DNA of 50,742 nt from Bacteriovorax sp. GTDB taxonomy: Bacteria; Bdellovibrionota; Bacteriovoracia; Bacteriovoracales; Bacteriovoracaceae. Shown here piece after piece: positions 18,707 through 26,530 of the stretch (the first letter of the stretch is position 1; each line of letters opens with the position of its first letter). Both the position numbers and the translations under genes were made by a program. The stretch spans positions 1-50,742 of the forward strand of contig JACMNL010000019.1 in assembly GCA_014378525.1 (NCBI GenBank), read 5' to 3'. The notes beneath the pieces are model-generated. The model saw only the letters and a list, made by a program, of their open reading frames with translations, searched no databases and was not told where the DNA came from.

Positions 18707-19314
18707 TTTGTCTTTTTAGTATTGGCCGGTGGAACAAAATTAAATCTTCCGGCACCCAAATCCGGGTTCACTTTTAAATCTACAAATTTAAGTTTTGAAG
18801 TTTTTCCGCCGGCAAATGTCAGCTCGATCATTTCGATGTCGTCGAATTTTTGAGACTTGTTTTTAAAATGCAGTTTTGATTCTTTTATTCCCAATTCTTT
18901 GCTGGCATTCGGTTTAAAAACCAGAGTTGCAGGTTCACCTTGTTTCACTTCGTAATAATCATTTGATGTGAGTCCGTGTTTTAGAGAATCAAAAAATTTA
19001 ATATAAATTGTTGAACCTTCTTTAGCAGAAGACTCTGTGACTTCACCTTGTTCTCCATCGATGAAAGGAGCGCGGTAGTACCAGGCCTTCACACCATTGC
19101 TCACGAAAACAACTGTGCTGGGAGTATTCGTTTCAAAACGAATTTGTCCCGGGTATTTATATTCAATTGATCCCGAACCTTTTTTTGTTTTTCCCTTCAG
19201 TGTGCTTATATATTCCTGCTCAAATTTAGATGAAAAAGCAGAAGGTAAAAAATCTGCAAACACCGGAGTTGAGATCACGGCAAGAATCAGAGTTGGCAAT
19301 AAAAATTTCTTCAT
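18703..19314 (-). CDS. lolA: Outer-membrane lipoprotein carrier LolA
   Basis: Periplasmic chaperone that ferries lipoproteins from LolCDE to the outer membrane. It is 203 residues long with a signal peptide (MKKFLLPTLILAVISTPVFA) and the LolA half-barrel pattern: SSKFEQEYISTLKGK, then GSGSIEYKYPGQIRFE, an early Trp-Tyr strand (KAWYYRAP) and a late DLKVNPDLGAGRFNF strand. GGAG lies 5 bases before the ATG. Its presence agrees with a double-membrane cell and with the lipoproteins encoded nearby. Confidence 0.85.
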   Translation of the reverse strand: MKKFLLPTLILAVISTPVFADFLPSAFSSKFEQEYISTLKGKTKKGSGSIEYKYPGQIRFETNTPSTVVFVSNGVKAWYYRAPFIDGEQGEVTESSAKEGSTIYIKFFDSLKHGLTSNDYYEVKQGEPATLVFKPNASKELGIKESKLHFKNKSQKFDDIEMIELTFAGGKTSKLKFVDLKVNPDLGAGRFNFVPPANTKKTN

Positions 19315-19381
19315 TTAAGCTCCATCAATGGTTTATCCCTTCATCATGCCGTAAAAATCATCAAAGCTCAATTGGCGGAAC

Positions 19382-19442
19382 GTGTAATTTACACATACTA
19401 ACGCTGCAAAGGTTGACTTAAATCCCTCATTTTAACTATAAA
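19382..19442 (+). promoter_or_regulatory. Strong predicted promoter with upstream palindrome
   Basis: TTGACT (19413-19418) and TATAAA (19437-19442) with an 18-base spacer precede the secreted Cys-rich protein gene. A perfect inverted repeat with one central base, GTGTAA-T-TTACAC (19382-19394), lies 18 bases before the -35 box and could be an operator for an activator. Confidence 0.55.
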
Positions 19443-19475
19443 GAAGCGCGTACTTTTTATTTTAAGGAGATCAAC

Positions 19476-20432
19476 ATGAAATCAATGATGCTTGCATTAG
19501 CACTTCTCGCTGGGTTTAGCGCTCACGCTTCAACTGTAGACACTCACACAGTTCCTCTTACAGGTGCTTCAACTGAAGAAAACTTCGTTATGAACACAAT
19601 TCAAACAAGAACAGAATACAGAAACGAAACTGTAGCTAATACATGTTTCAGAACTGTACCTGCCGGTTACAGAACAGAATGTAGACAAGAACCGCAAGTT
19701 GTTTGTTACTCTGATCCTCGCGCTGGACAAATCTGCACAACAAGATTCGAAAACCGTTGTTACACTGTTCCTCAATACAGACAAGAAGCTTACACTTGTT
19801 ACCAGACAGTAAGCGTTCCCTATGAAGTTTTTGCAAACAATGTCACAGCAAATGTTAACGTAAAAGTTACAAATGCCAGCGATGCTCAAGCTGTCAACAA
19901 CAACTGTGGAATCAACTTCACACTAGTTGGTGGCAATTTTAAAAACACTGCAAACTGTGCAGACTTCATCGTTCTTGCTAAATCTTCAGCATCTGAATCA
20001 CGTGTTGGTGATACAGTAATTCAGGACCGTGCTCTTGATGTAACTCTTCTTGATGCTAAAAAACTTTCTGCTCCAACTAAAGGCGGAATTGTTGATATGA
20101 AATTAGAAGGTCAGACTGTAGTTTTCAGAACTGGTGACTTAACTAAGAACCCAAACTTCACTCTAAAACTTTTCGTTCAAAGAAGAAAACTTTTCAAAGG
20201 TGATGAAACTCTTGTTAACCGTAACCTTGTTCCAAGCGAATACTCTTTTGAAAAAATCAGCGATGACTACGGTATCGTTAAGATCAATCTTTCAAAACTT
20301 ATTGGCGGAATTAACGACAAAAGAAAGCACGTAATTAAAGTAGACCTGAACGTAGATCTTGATACAACTTCAGCTATCAACTCTACTCTTCCAGCGCTTA
20401 CTGCTTCAGAATCAATTACTGTAAACAACTAG
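19476..20432 (+). CDS. Secreted Cys-rich protein, unknown
   Basis: A 318-residue exported protein. The signal peptide ends at about HAS (residue 19). Residues 45-120 hold eight cysteines in a repetitive Tyr/Thr/Arg-rich region with related pieces such as CFRTVPAGYRTEC, CYTVPQYRQEAYTC and YQTVSVPYEVF. A cysteine-poor beta-type domain of about 190 residues follows. An ideal ribosome site (AAGGAG) and a near-consensus promoter suggest high expression, and a perfect terminator follows. No named family recognised; surface or periplasmic structural role is a guess. Confidence 0.75.
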   Translation: MKSMMLALALLAGFSAHASTVDTHTVPLTGASTEENFVMNTIQTRTEYRNETVANTCFRTVPAGYRTECRQEPQVVCYSDPRAGQICTTRFENRCYTVPQYRQEAYTCYQTVSVPYEVFANNVTANVNVKVTNASDAQAVNNNCGINFTLVGGNFKNTANCADFIVLAKSSASESRVGDTVIQDRALDVTLLDAKKLSAPTKGGIVDMKLEGQTVVFRTGDLTKNPNFTLKLFVQRRKLFKGDETLVNRNLVPSEYSFEKISDDYGIVKINLSKLIGGINDKRKHVIKVDLNVDLDTTSAINSTLPALTASESITVNN

Positions 20433-20442
20433 TTTTCAAATA

Positions 20443-20482
20443 TCAGGAGATTGGGTCATACCAATCTCCTGACTTTCTTTCT
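20443..20482 (+). terminator. Rho-independent terminator
   Basis: A perfect 12-base stem, TCAGGAGATTGG paired with CCAATCTCCTGA, with a 6-base loop (20443-20472), is followed by CTTTCTTTCT. It ends the secreted Cys-rich protein transcript and insulates the nag operon. Confidence 0.85.
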
Positions 20483-20508
20483 CAAGTAAATCACAATCAT
20501 CTCATTCA

Positions 20509-20537
20509 TTGACTCAAATCCAGTCTCCCCATAAAAT
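20509..20537 (+). promoter_or_regulatory. Predicted promoter of the nag operon
   Basis: TTGACT (20509-20514), 17-base spacer, TAAAAT (20532-20537). The expected start, 6-7 bases after the -10 box, is the A of the nagK ATG at 20544. No Shine-Dalgarno is present. Confidence 0.6.
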
Positions 20538-20543
20538 TTACTC

Positions 20544-21452
20544 ATGAGTAAAAGTTTAAAAGTTAACACCACAATAGCGGAAGATTACACCATTAAATAC
20601 CTTGTAGGTGTTGATGGCGGCGGAAGTGGAACGCGGGTGATTGTCACAGATAAAAAATTGCAAATTCTTGCGAGCGCTCAGGGTGATCCTTCAGCACTTG
20701 GACAGGGAATTGAAAAAGCATGGAGATCAATTGTCGATACTCTTGCACGCGCGTTTCATTACGGGAATATTCCTGTACCGATGCTTTCTGAGTGTGCGAT
20801 TGGTTTAGGTTTATCGGGCGCGAATAATGTCGTGTGGAAAAATGAATTTTATATGCGCAATCCGGGATTTAAAAATATTATTGTTGATACTGATGGTTTT
20901 ACAACTCTCCTTGGCGCTCATGGTGGAAGACCGGGAGTCGTCGTTGCAGTTGGTACTGGCAGCGTAGGAATGGTCCTGAATAAAGAAATGCAACGTAAGG
21001 ATGTTTCCGGCTGGGGATTTCCTGCAGGTGATGAAGCAAGTGGTGCGTGGTTAGGCCTTCGTGCTGCAAGCATAACTCAAAAAACAATTGATGGAAGAAG
21101 AGCATCTTCTACACTTAGCGAACTGGTTTTAAAATTCTGCGGAAAAGAACCTGAACAATTTTTAAACTGGCTTGGGAATGCGGGACAAAATAGTTTTGCG
21201 CAACTTGCACCGCTAGTATTTCAGGCCGCACCAACTGATGTGGATGCGAAAAATTTACTTATTAAAGCAGGAATTGAAATTGAATTGATGGCAAAGACGC
21301 TTGATCCTGAGGGATCACTACCTCTTTCAATTTGTGGACGCTTGGGTGAAGCACTAATTCCCTATCTTCCTGAAGCGACTAAAAAAAGAACTATTCCAGC
21401 TCATGGTGATTCAACTATCGGAGCGCTCTTACTTATAGCTGAGGGTAAATAA
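20544..21452 (+). CDS. nagK: N-acetylglucosamine kinase (BadF/BcrA ATPase family)
   Basis: Phosphorylates GlcNAc (or glucosamine) with ATP. The 302-residue protein has the actin-like ATPase fold markers: VGVDGGGSGTRV (phosphate 1), GTGSVGMV (phosphate 2) and GWGFPAGDEASGAWLG, the signature loop of GlcNAc kinases in this family. Substrate assignment rests mainly on its operon with nagA and a type II nagB. The start codon is directly after a strong promoter, suggesting leaderless translation. It shares one base (TAATG) with nagA. Confidence 0.85.
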   Translation: MSKSLKVNTTIAEDYTIKYLVGVDGGGSGTRVIVTDKKLQILASAQGDPSALGQGIEKAWRSIVDTLARAFHYGNIPVPMLSECAIGLGLSGANNVVWKNEFYMRNPGFKNIIVDTDGFTTLLGAHGGRPGVVVAVGTGSVGMVLNKEMQRKDVSGWGFPAGDEASGAWLGLRAASITQKTIDGRRASSTLSELVLKFCGKEPEQFLNWLGNAGQNSFAQLAPLVFQAAPTDVDAKNLLIKAGIEIELMAKTLDPEGSLPLSICGRLGEALIPYLPEATKKRTIPAHGDSTIGALLLIAEGK

Positions 21453-22546
21453 TGAAAACAATCAAGGCCAATATTTTTCATGAGGGAAAACTTCATGAAG
21501 CATATCTTTCTTATTCAGAAAAAATTAATAAAATAGATATTTCCGGAAAAGAAAATCCTGCGCTTACTACTCTGATTCCCGGTTTTATTGATCTGCATGT
21601 TCACGGCGGTGGTGGCTGTGATATTATGGAAGCTGGAAACTCTGTTGATACCATTTCAAAAACGCATGCAAAATTTGGTACGACAAGCTTCCTTGCTACG
21701 ACGATGACTGCTCCATTTGATGAACTGGAAAAATCATTCAAAGCGATGAAAGAGACTTTTGCCAGCAGATCAAAAAATCAGGCGCGAGTTTTAGGTGTGC
21801 ATCTTGAAGGACCATTCATTAATTCCGAAAAACTTGGAGCACAACCAAACTTTACACGTGAAGGTACTTTAAAAGAAATTACTCATCTTCATAAAATTGT
21901 TCCAATAAAAGTTATTACGCTTGCCCCGGAAGTTTTTAATCATCTTGAGTTAATCCCTGAATTAAAAAAAATGGGAATAGTCGTTCAGATTGGCCATACG
22001 AATGGGACCTATGAGCAAGGTGTGACTGCACTACATCAGGGTGCAAAAAGCTTTACACATCTCTTTAATGCAATGTCGAGCTTTCAGCATAGAGCTCCAG
22101 GCATGGCCGGCGCAGCACTTGCGCATGCTGAATATGCTGAACTTATTCCAGATCTTCATCACGTTCATCCAGGTGCCATAAAAGCTGCCTTAAGATGTAT
22201 TCCAAATTTATATTTCGTTACGGATTCTACGGCCGCAACAGGCATGCCTGATGGTGAATATAAATTGGGAAGTCAAAAAGTGCATAAATGCTCAAGTGGA
22301 GTACGCCTTGCTGATGGAACACTTGCAGGAAGCTCACTTACGATGGATCTGGCCTATCGAAATCTTTTAACACTCGGATTATCTCCCATAGAAATTTCGC
22401 GAAAGCTTTCGGAAATCCCGGCAGAACTTATAGGCATTTCTAATCGTGGATCTATTAAGATTGGAAATTTTGCTGATCTTGTCCTACTTGATAATGAAAA
22501 TAAAATCAGCAGTGTAATTATTGAAGGAGAGGAATGTGATTTCTAA
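21452..22546 (+). CDS. nagA: N-acetylglucosamine-6-phosphate deacetylase
   Basis: Hydrolyses GlcNAc-6-P to glucosamine-6-P and acetate. Amidohydrolase fold with the metal motif PGFIDLHVHGGGG, the metal-ligand glutamate in HLEGPFIN, histidines in IGHTN and THLFNAM, and the catalytic Asp in FVTDST. Length 364 residues is normal. Second gene of the operon; translation is coupled at both ends (1-base overlap with nagK, 11-base overlap with the next gene). Confidence 0.95.
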   Translation: MKTIKANIFHEGKLHEAYLSYSEKINKIDISGKENPALTTLIPGFIDLHVHGGGGCDIMEAGNSVDTISKTHAKFGTTSFLATTMTAPFDELEKSFKAMKETFASRSKNQARVLGVHLEGPFINSEKLGAQPNFTREGTLKEITHLHKIVPIKVITLAPEVFNHLELIPELKKMGIVVQIGHTNGTYEQGVTALHQGAKSFTHLFNAMSSFQHRAPGMAGAALAHAEYAELIPDLHHVHPGAIKAALRCIPNLYFVTDSTAATGMPDGEYKLGSQKVHKCSSGVRLADGTLAGSSLTMDLAYRNLLTLGLSPIEISRKLSEIPAELIGISNRGSIKIGNFADLVLLDNENKISSVIIEGEECDF

Positions 22547-23558
22547 AATGAGAACTGAAGCTCTTGAAGCTGCTGATGTCGTCGATAAACAATTCAAAGA
22601 AAATAAATCTTTAATGCAAAATATTTCAAATGAATTGAAGGCCATTGATCCATACTCAATAGTGAGCATTGCACGCGGCAGCTCTGATCATGCTGCTCAA
22701 TATTTAAATTATCTGACGATGGCAAAGTTGGGAAAACTTCCGACATCACTTTCAATGTCGATATTAACTCTTTATCAGGCCCAGTTAGATATCAGCCGTT
22801 CAATCGGTATCGCGATTTCTCAATCCGGACAAAGTCCTGACGTTGTAAATCCATTAAAATATTTTACTGACAAAGGTCCAGGCAGCATTGCTCTAGTCAA
22901 TGATACTTCCTCACCTCTTGCTAAAATTGCAAAATGGACTGTTCCTCTTCATGCGGGATCTGAAAAATCAGTGGCCGCAACAAAAAGTTTTATTGCCTCA
23001 CTCTCTGCATCTGCTCATCTTGTAGGCTCATGGAAAAATGATAAAATTTTATTAGATGGTCTGGAATGTTTGCCAGAGGATCTTAAAAAAGCTCAAGGAT
23101 GCGACTGGACGAGTGCAATCAGCACACTAGAAAATGCAAAACGAATTATGGTTGTTGGCCGAGGGTTTGGGTTGTCCCTAGCTCTGGAAGCCGCTTTGAA
23201 GTTTAAAGAAACATGCTCTATTCAAGCAGAAGCTTTTAGTGCTGCCGAAATCAAACATGGCCCACAGGCCCTGATCGAAAATGGTTACCCATTAATTGTC
23301 TTCGCCAATCGTGGCCCGGCCCTTCATAGCATGCTTGAACTGGCAGAAGATATGCGCTCGCGTGGTGCTAAGGTTATTCTAGCTGCTCCATCATTTGTAA
23401 AAGAGAAGGACCTGGAAATTTATTCTGCCAAATGTGAAGATTTGGATATATTAAGTGCAGCTCAATCGTTTTATTTAATGATTGAAGTGTTATCTAGAAG
23501 TCTTGGACTTAATCCTGACGAACCCAAACATTTATCAAAAGTGACCAAGACAAATTAA
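22536..23558 (+). CDS. SIS-domain glucosamine-6-phosphate deaminase (NagB-II type)
   Basis: Two SIS (sugar isomerase) domains: the first with ARGSSDHAAQY and ISQSGQSPDV, the second with VVGRGFGLSLALEAALKFKE and the EAFSAAEIKHGP segment. It lacks the glutaminase half of GlmS, so in a nagK-nagA operon it is most likely the isomerising deaminase giving fructose-6-P and ammonia (NagB-II) instead of the classical NagB. A GTG at 22536 after GGAGAGGA is the likely start; the frame opens 5 codons earlier at a TTG. Length then 340 residues. Confidence 0.85.
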   Translation: MISKMRTEALEAADVVDKQFKENKSLMQNISNELKAIDPYSIVSIARGSSDHAAQYLNYLTMAKLGKLPTSLSMSILTLYQAQLDISRSIGIAISQSGQSPDVVNPLKYFTDKGPGSIALVNDTSSPLAKIAKWTVPLHAGSEKSVAATKSFIASLSASAHLVGSWKNDKILLDGLECLPEDLKKAQGCDWTSAISTLENAKRIMVVGRGFGLSLALEAALKFKETCSIQAEAFSAAEIKHGPQALIENGYPLIVFANRGPALHSMLELAEDMRSRGAKVILAAPSFVKEKDLEIYSAKCEDLDILSAAQSFYLMIEVLSRSLGLNPDEPKHLSKVTKTN

Positions 23559-25048
23559 TGAAAAAACTCGACGACATTTTTAATAATCAATTTATTGTGT
23601 TTCTTCTACTTTTGCTGATTGCCGCATTATGCTTTTATCCGTCGTTTTCAAATTTAAATTTCTTCTGGGATGATGAAAGATTTATTTTTTTCAATCCCAG
23701 GTTTATGGATGCCACATCATGGATTGATTTTTGGAATATTAAATCACTCTATTACAAAAGCTGGCCACTAGGGTATTCTTTTTTCTGGTTATTAGTGAAA
23801 TTTCTCAATGTGAACAACACCATCGTTTTCAAATCAATTAATATTATTATTCATTCTATAAATGCCTTTTTACTTTTTAAAATATTCTCAAAATTAAAAT
23901 TTCATTTTCCATTCATCTTGAGTTTAATTTTTCTTCTACATCCTCTGAATGTTGAAAGTGTAAGCTGGATTTTTCAGGTTCTCACTATACTTTCCTTAAC
24001 ATTTTTTTTGTTATCTATTGTTTTTTTGGTACGGTTTTTAAAAGATCAAAAAAAGATAAATATATTATGGTCATTTTTGTTTTTTGCAGCCTCAGTCACA
24101 ACTAAAAGCATTGCAATACTAGCTCCGTTTTTATTTTTAATTTACTTCATTATGAATAAAGAAAAATGGAAGAATTATACATTACTCATACCCTTTTTTT
24201 TCTTGTCAGCATTACTGGGGCTGATCAATCAAAAAGGCACAGAAGATCTTCTTAGAGTGAAAAACTCTCCGATTAGTAACTACATACAAAAGATGAGAGC
24301 GGATGATGAAACGAATAATCTAAATATGAAGGAAAAAGAGAAATCAAATACAATTGAAATGCAAGCTCGGGAAGATCTTTTTAATTTTACATTTCTGAGG
24401 AAAAAAGCTGATCCAATCATATTTGACCGTGCAACCGTATTTGCACAGGCCTTACCTCACTATGTTTCAATGCTCATTTTACCACTGCATCAACAATTTA
24501 TATATGAATCAAAAAATTCCTCTTTAGCTGCAGCGATTATTCTAGCACTTTTAATAGTTGCGATTTTTATTATTCTCTATAAAAAATATAACGACATCAC
24601 ATTTGTTCATCTGTTGATATATTTTATCATATTCATCATTCCGTTTTTGGGAATAACACTCATTTCCTTTTACTACTGGTCTAACGTTTCAGACCGCTAT
24701 ACCTATTTCCTGATCCCGGGCATAGCGTTCTTTATTGGTCTCCTGTACACAAAAATGCCCAGAGTATGGTTTAAAAAAGCTATATTTTGTTATGCTCTTA
24801 TTTTAGGAATTCTTACAATTAATTATGGAATCAAGTTTAATAGTCCACTGGCGCTCTATCAGGAAATCATCCTTTATAAAAAACATCCCGTTATATATTC
24901 ATCATTATTTGAACAGTATTTAATAAGAGGTGATTTAAAAAATAGCTCTAAAATTCTTCATGAAGGTATAAAAGAATTTCCTAATGATGAACTCTTAAAG
25001 GGCGATGTAATGAGATTAGAAGGATTAAAATCTATCTATGAAAAATAG
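23558..25048 (+). CDS. Polytopic GT-C-like glycosyltransferase with C-terminal TPR-like tail
   Basis: A 496-residue integral membrane protein with ten or more hydrophobic helices. Loop 1 carries an acidic motif (WDDERF, residues 37-42) typical of GT-C enzymes. The LLHPLNVESVSWIFQ segment is like that of TMTC-type O-mannosyltransferase relatives. A charged loop lies at about 245-275, and a short helical repeat region closes the protein. Donor and acceptor are unknown. The ATG overlaps the stop of the deaminase gene by one base, so it belongs to the nag operon. It is notably richer in A+T than its neighbours, partly explained by hydrophobic Phe/Ile/Leu codons. Confidence 0.7.
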   Translation: MKKLDDIFNNQFIVFLLLLLIAALCFYPSFSNLNFFWDDERFIFFNPRFMDATSWIDFWNIKSLYYKSWPLGYSFFWLLVKFLNVNNTIVFKSINIIIHSINAFLLFKIFSKLKFHFPFILSLIFLLHPLNVESVSWIFQVLTILSLTFFLLSIVFLVRFLKDQKKINILWSFLFFAASVTTKSIAILAPFLFLIYFIMNKEKWKNYTLLIPFFFLSALLGLINQKGTEDLLRVKNSPISNYIQKMRADDETNNLNMKEKEKSNTIEMQAREDLFNFTFLRKKADPIIFDRATVFAQALPHYVSMLILPLHQQFIYESKNSSLAAAIILALLIVAIFIILYKKYNDITFVHLLIYFIIFIIPFLGITLISFYYWSNVSDRYTYFLIPGIAFFIGLLYTKMPRVWFKKAIFCYALILGILTINYGIKFNSPLALYQEIILYKKHPVIYSSLFEQYLIRGDLKNSSKILHEGIKEFPNDELLKGDVMRLEGLKSIYEK

Positions 25049-25717
25049 TTAATATACGCCCGAAGAATTAGGAGATTTGGTACACCCGTAAATTAAATTT
25101 GCAGGATTCAAAGTTAAAACTCCAGGGTTCGCTGGATTTGGATCAGGATGAGTCCATGAAGCTGTTTTAACAAAAGCTTGAAATAATTTTACTTCATTTA
25201 CTGTCTGGAATGCCGCCGATCCAGCCTTTACACCTATACTACGTTGAAAAGTAACTGTAATTTCTAAACGCGCCGCTTGTTGGGGCGCCTGGGCCTGGGC
25301 CTGATCAACTCTATATGTAACTCCAATAACCCTAACTCTTGGACTTAAACCCGTTGCAGAAGTAAGCCAATCTACGCTTGTATTATTCGAAGGATTTGCA
25401 ATCGGTATTGGAACTCCACCGGGCGTAGTCCCTCGACAGCTTCCTGAAGCACATCTGTTTATTGCTGTAGTAAGACTGCCAGTAAAAGGCATTAAATAAA
25501 AATTTGCATTACAGTTAGCTGGACTAATGAATAAAGTACCAACAGTCGTTATTGCATCAGTTAACTCTAACTCTGATTCCCTTCTGATATCTAACTTACT
25601 AACTGATCGGCCTCTCGTTAATACAACGTAAGAAAGCGCACCAACACCAATCATGGCCATTAAGGCTAAAAGGATTGCATTTCCTTTTTGATTTTTTAAT
25701 AACTTGAAAAAATTTAT
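25049..25717 (-). CDS. Pilin-like (minor pseudopilin) protein, possible ATA start
   Basis: After a basic leader ending KNQKG comes NAILLALMAMIGVGALSYVVL, a prepilin-like hydrophobic helix without the usual Glu5. A soluble domain with an AxCNANF motif and four further cysteines follows. The frame is open to an ATG at 25774, but that start has no ribosome site and lies inside the upstream gene. GAGGA sits five bases before the ATA at 25717, which would give a normal 12-residue leader (MNFFKLLKNQKG) and an 11-base gap to the previous stop. I therefore place the start there, tentatively. Length 222 residues. The neighbour at 25729-26361 is a paralogue-like pilin. Confidence 0.65.
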   Translation of the reverse strand: MNFFKLLKNQKGNAILLALMAMIGVGALSYVVLTRGRSVSKLDIRRESELELTDAITTVGTLFISPANCNANFYLMPFTGSLTTAINRCASGSCRGTTPGGVPIPIANPSNNTSVDWLTSATGLSPRVRVIGVTYRVDQAQAQAPQQAARLEITVTFQRSIGVKAGSAAFQTVNEVKLFQAFVKTASWTHPDPNPANPGVLTLNPANLIYGCTKSPNSSGVY

Positions 25718-25728
25718 AAAATCCTCGC

Positions 25729-26361
25729 TTATGGTCCACCAAAAGGAACTGTCGAATTCCATGTTTTGGGACATCCCAACACATTTGATCCATTCATTAC
25801 AACCGGGACAGTAAAAGTAATGACATCTTGTTTTATCTGATAAGTAGGAACTCCTCCGACATACACTGGCAATGCAGGCTTTGACTCAAGATCAATCTCT
25901 ACGGCCACACTTGATAAAGCTGTTACTGATGCAGTAGTAGGACTGATGACAAATTTTACATCTTTCATTCTGATTTTATCAGCTATTTTAGTCGTAGATT
26001 GTCCCCAAGCTGCAGTAACAACCGGAAATCTATTTATTCTCGTATTCGCTATTAAGAAACATGTGTTATTTGGAATTGTTGTATCACATGACTTAAGAAT
26101 AGCTGGATGGGAAGTACCAGCGGTAAGTCCAATAAAGTTTGCATTACAATGTGCAGGGTTTGTAAAAATTGACGAGACCTCAGTTTTAAAACTCGCGATG
26201 TCTCCGAAGACCTGATTCTTCACCATTTGATTGGCTTGGTCCTTCGTAATTTGCATCATTACAAGAGCGATACCGCTCATAAGGCCTACGGCAATTAATA
26301 TTTCAACAAGGGTAAACCCCTTATTAGATTTGAATAATTGATTCAATCTTTTGATAATCAT
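25729..26361 (-). CDS. Type IV pilin-like protein with class III prepilin signal
   Basis: The 210-residue product has a textbook prepilin signal: basic leader, then KG/FTLVEILIAVGLMSG with Glu5 (cleavage after Gly15), and a membrane helix. The soluble part has the pattern PAHCNANF also seen in the next gene (PANCNANF), so both probably share a domain and are minor pilins or pseudopilins of one fibre. GGGGAG abuts the ATG with no spacer. That is unusual; ATT or ATC codons 3 and 6 bases on would be better spaced. No pilus motor genes are in the window apart from a distant tadC, which belongs to another class. Confidence 0.8.
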   Translation of the reverse strand: MIIKRLNQLFKSNKGFTLVEILIAVGLMSGIALVMMQITKDQANQMVKNQVFGDIASFKTEVSSIFTNPAHCNANFIGLTAGTSHPAILKSCDTTIPNNTCFLIANTRINRFPVVTAAWGQSTTKIADKIRMKDVKFVISPTTASVTALSSVAVEIDLESKPALPVYVGGVPTYQIKQDVITFTVPVVMNGSNVLGCPKTWNSTVPFGGP

Positions 26362-26417
26362 CTCCCCTGCAAACTTACATATATTTAATTGTCCTAGGGA
26401 TTCATAAAAAGCACAAT

Positions 26418-26445
26418 GTTATAATATTTTTTCTTTTAGTTACAA
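26418..26445 (-). promoter_or_regulatory. Predicted promoter for the pilin-like gene pair
   Basis: On the minus strand TTGTAA (26440-26445), 16-base spacer, TATAAC (26418-26423), in the 169-base gap between the protease gene and the pilin-like gene. The rest of the gap shows nothing else I can support. Confidence 0.35.
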
Positions 26446-26530
26446 TGGCTTACTTATTCTTGAACATACAAGGGACCTGCTAATCTGATAGCTTTTGTTG
26501 GCTATAGGGTTCAACTTATACTTTTGTATA

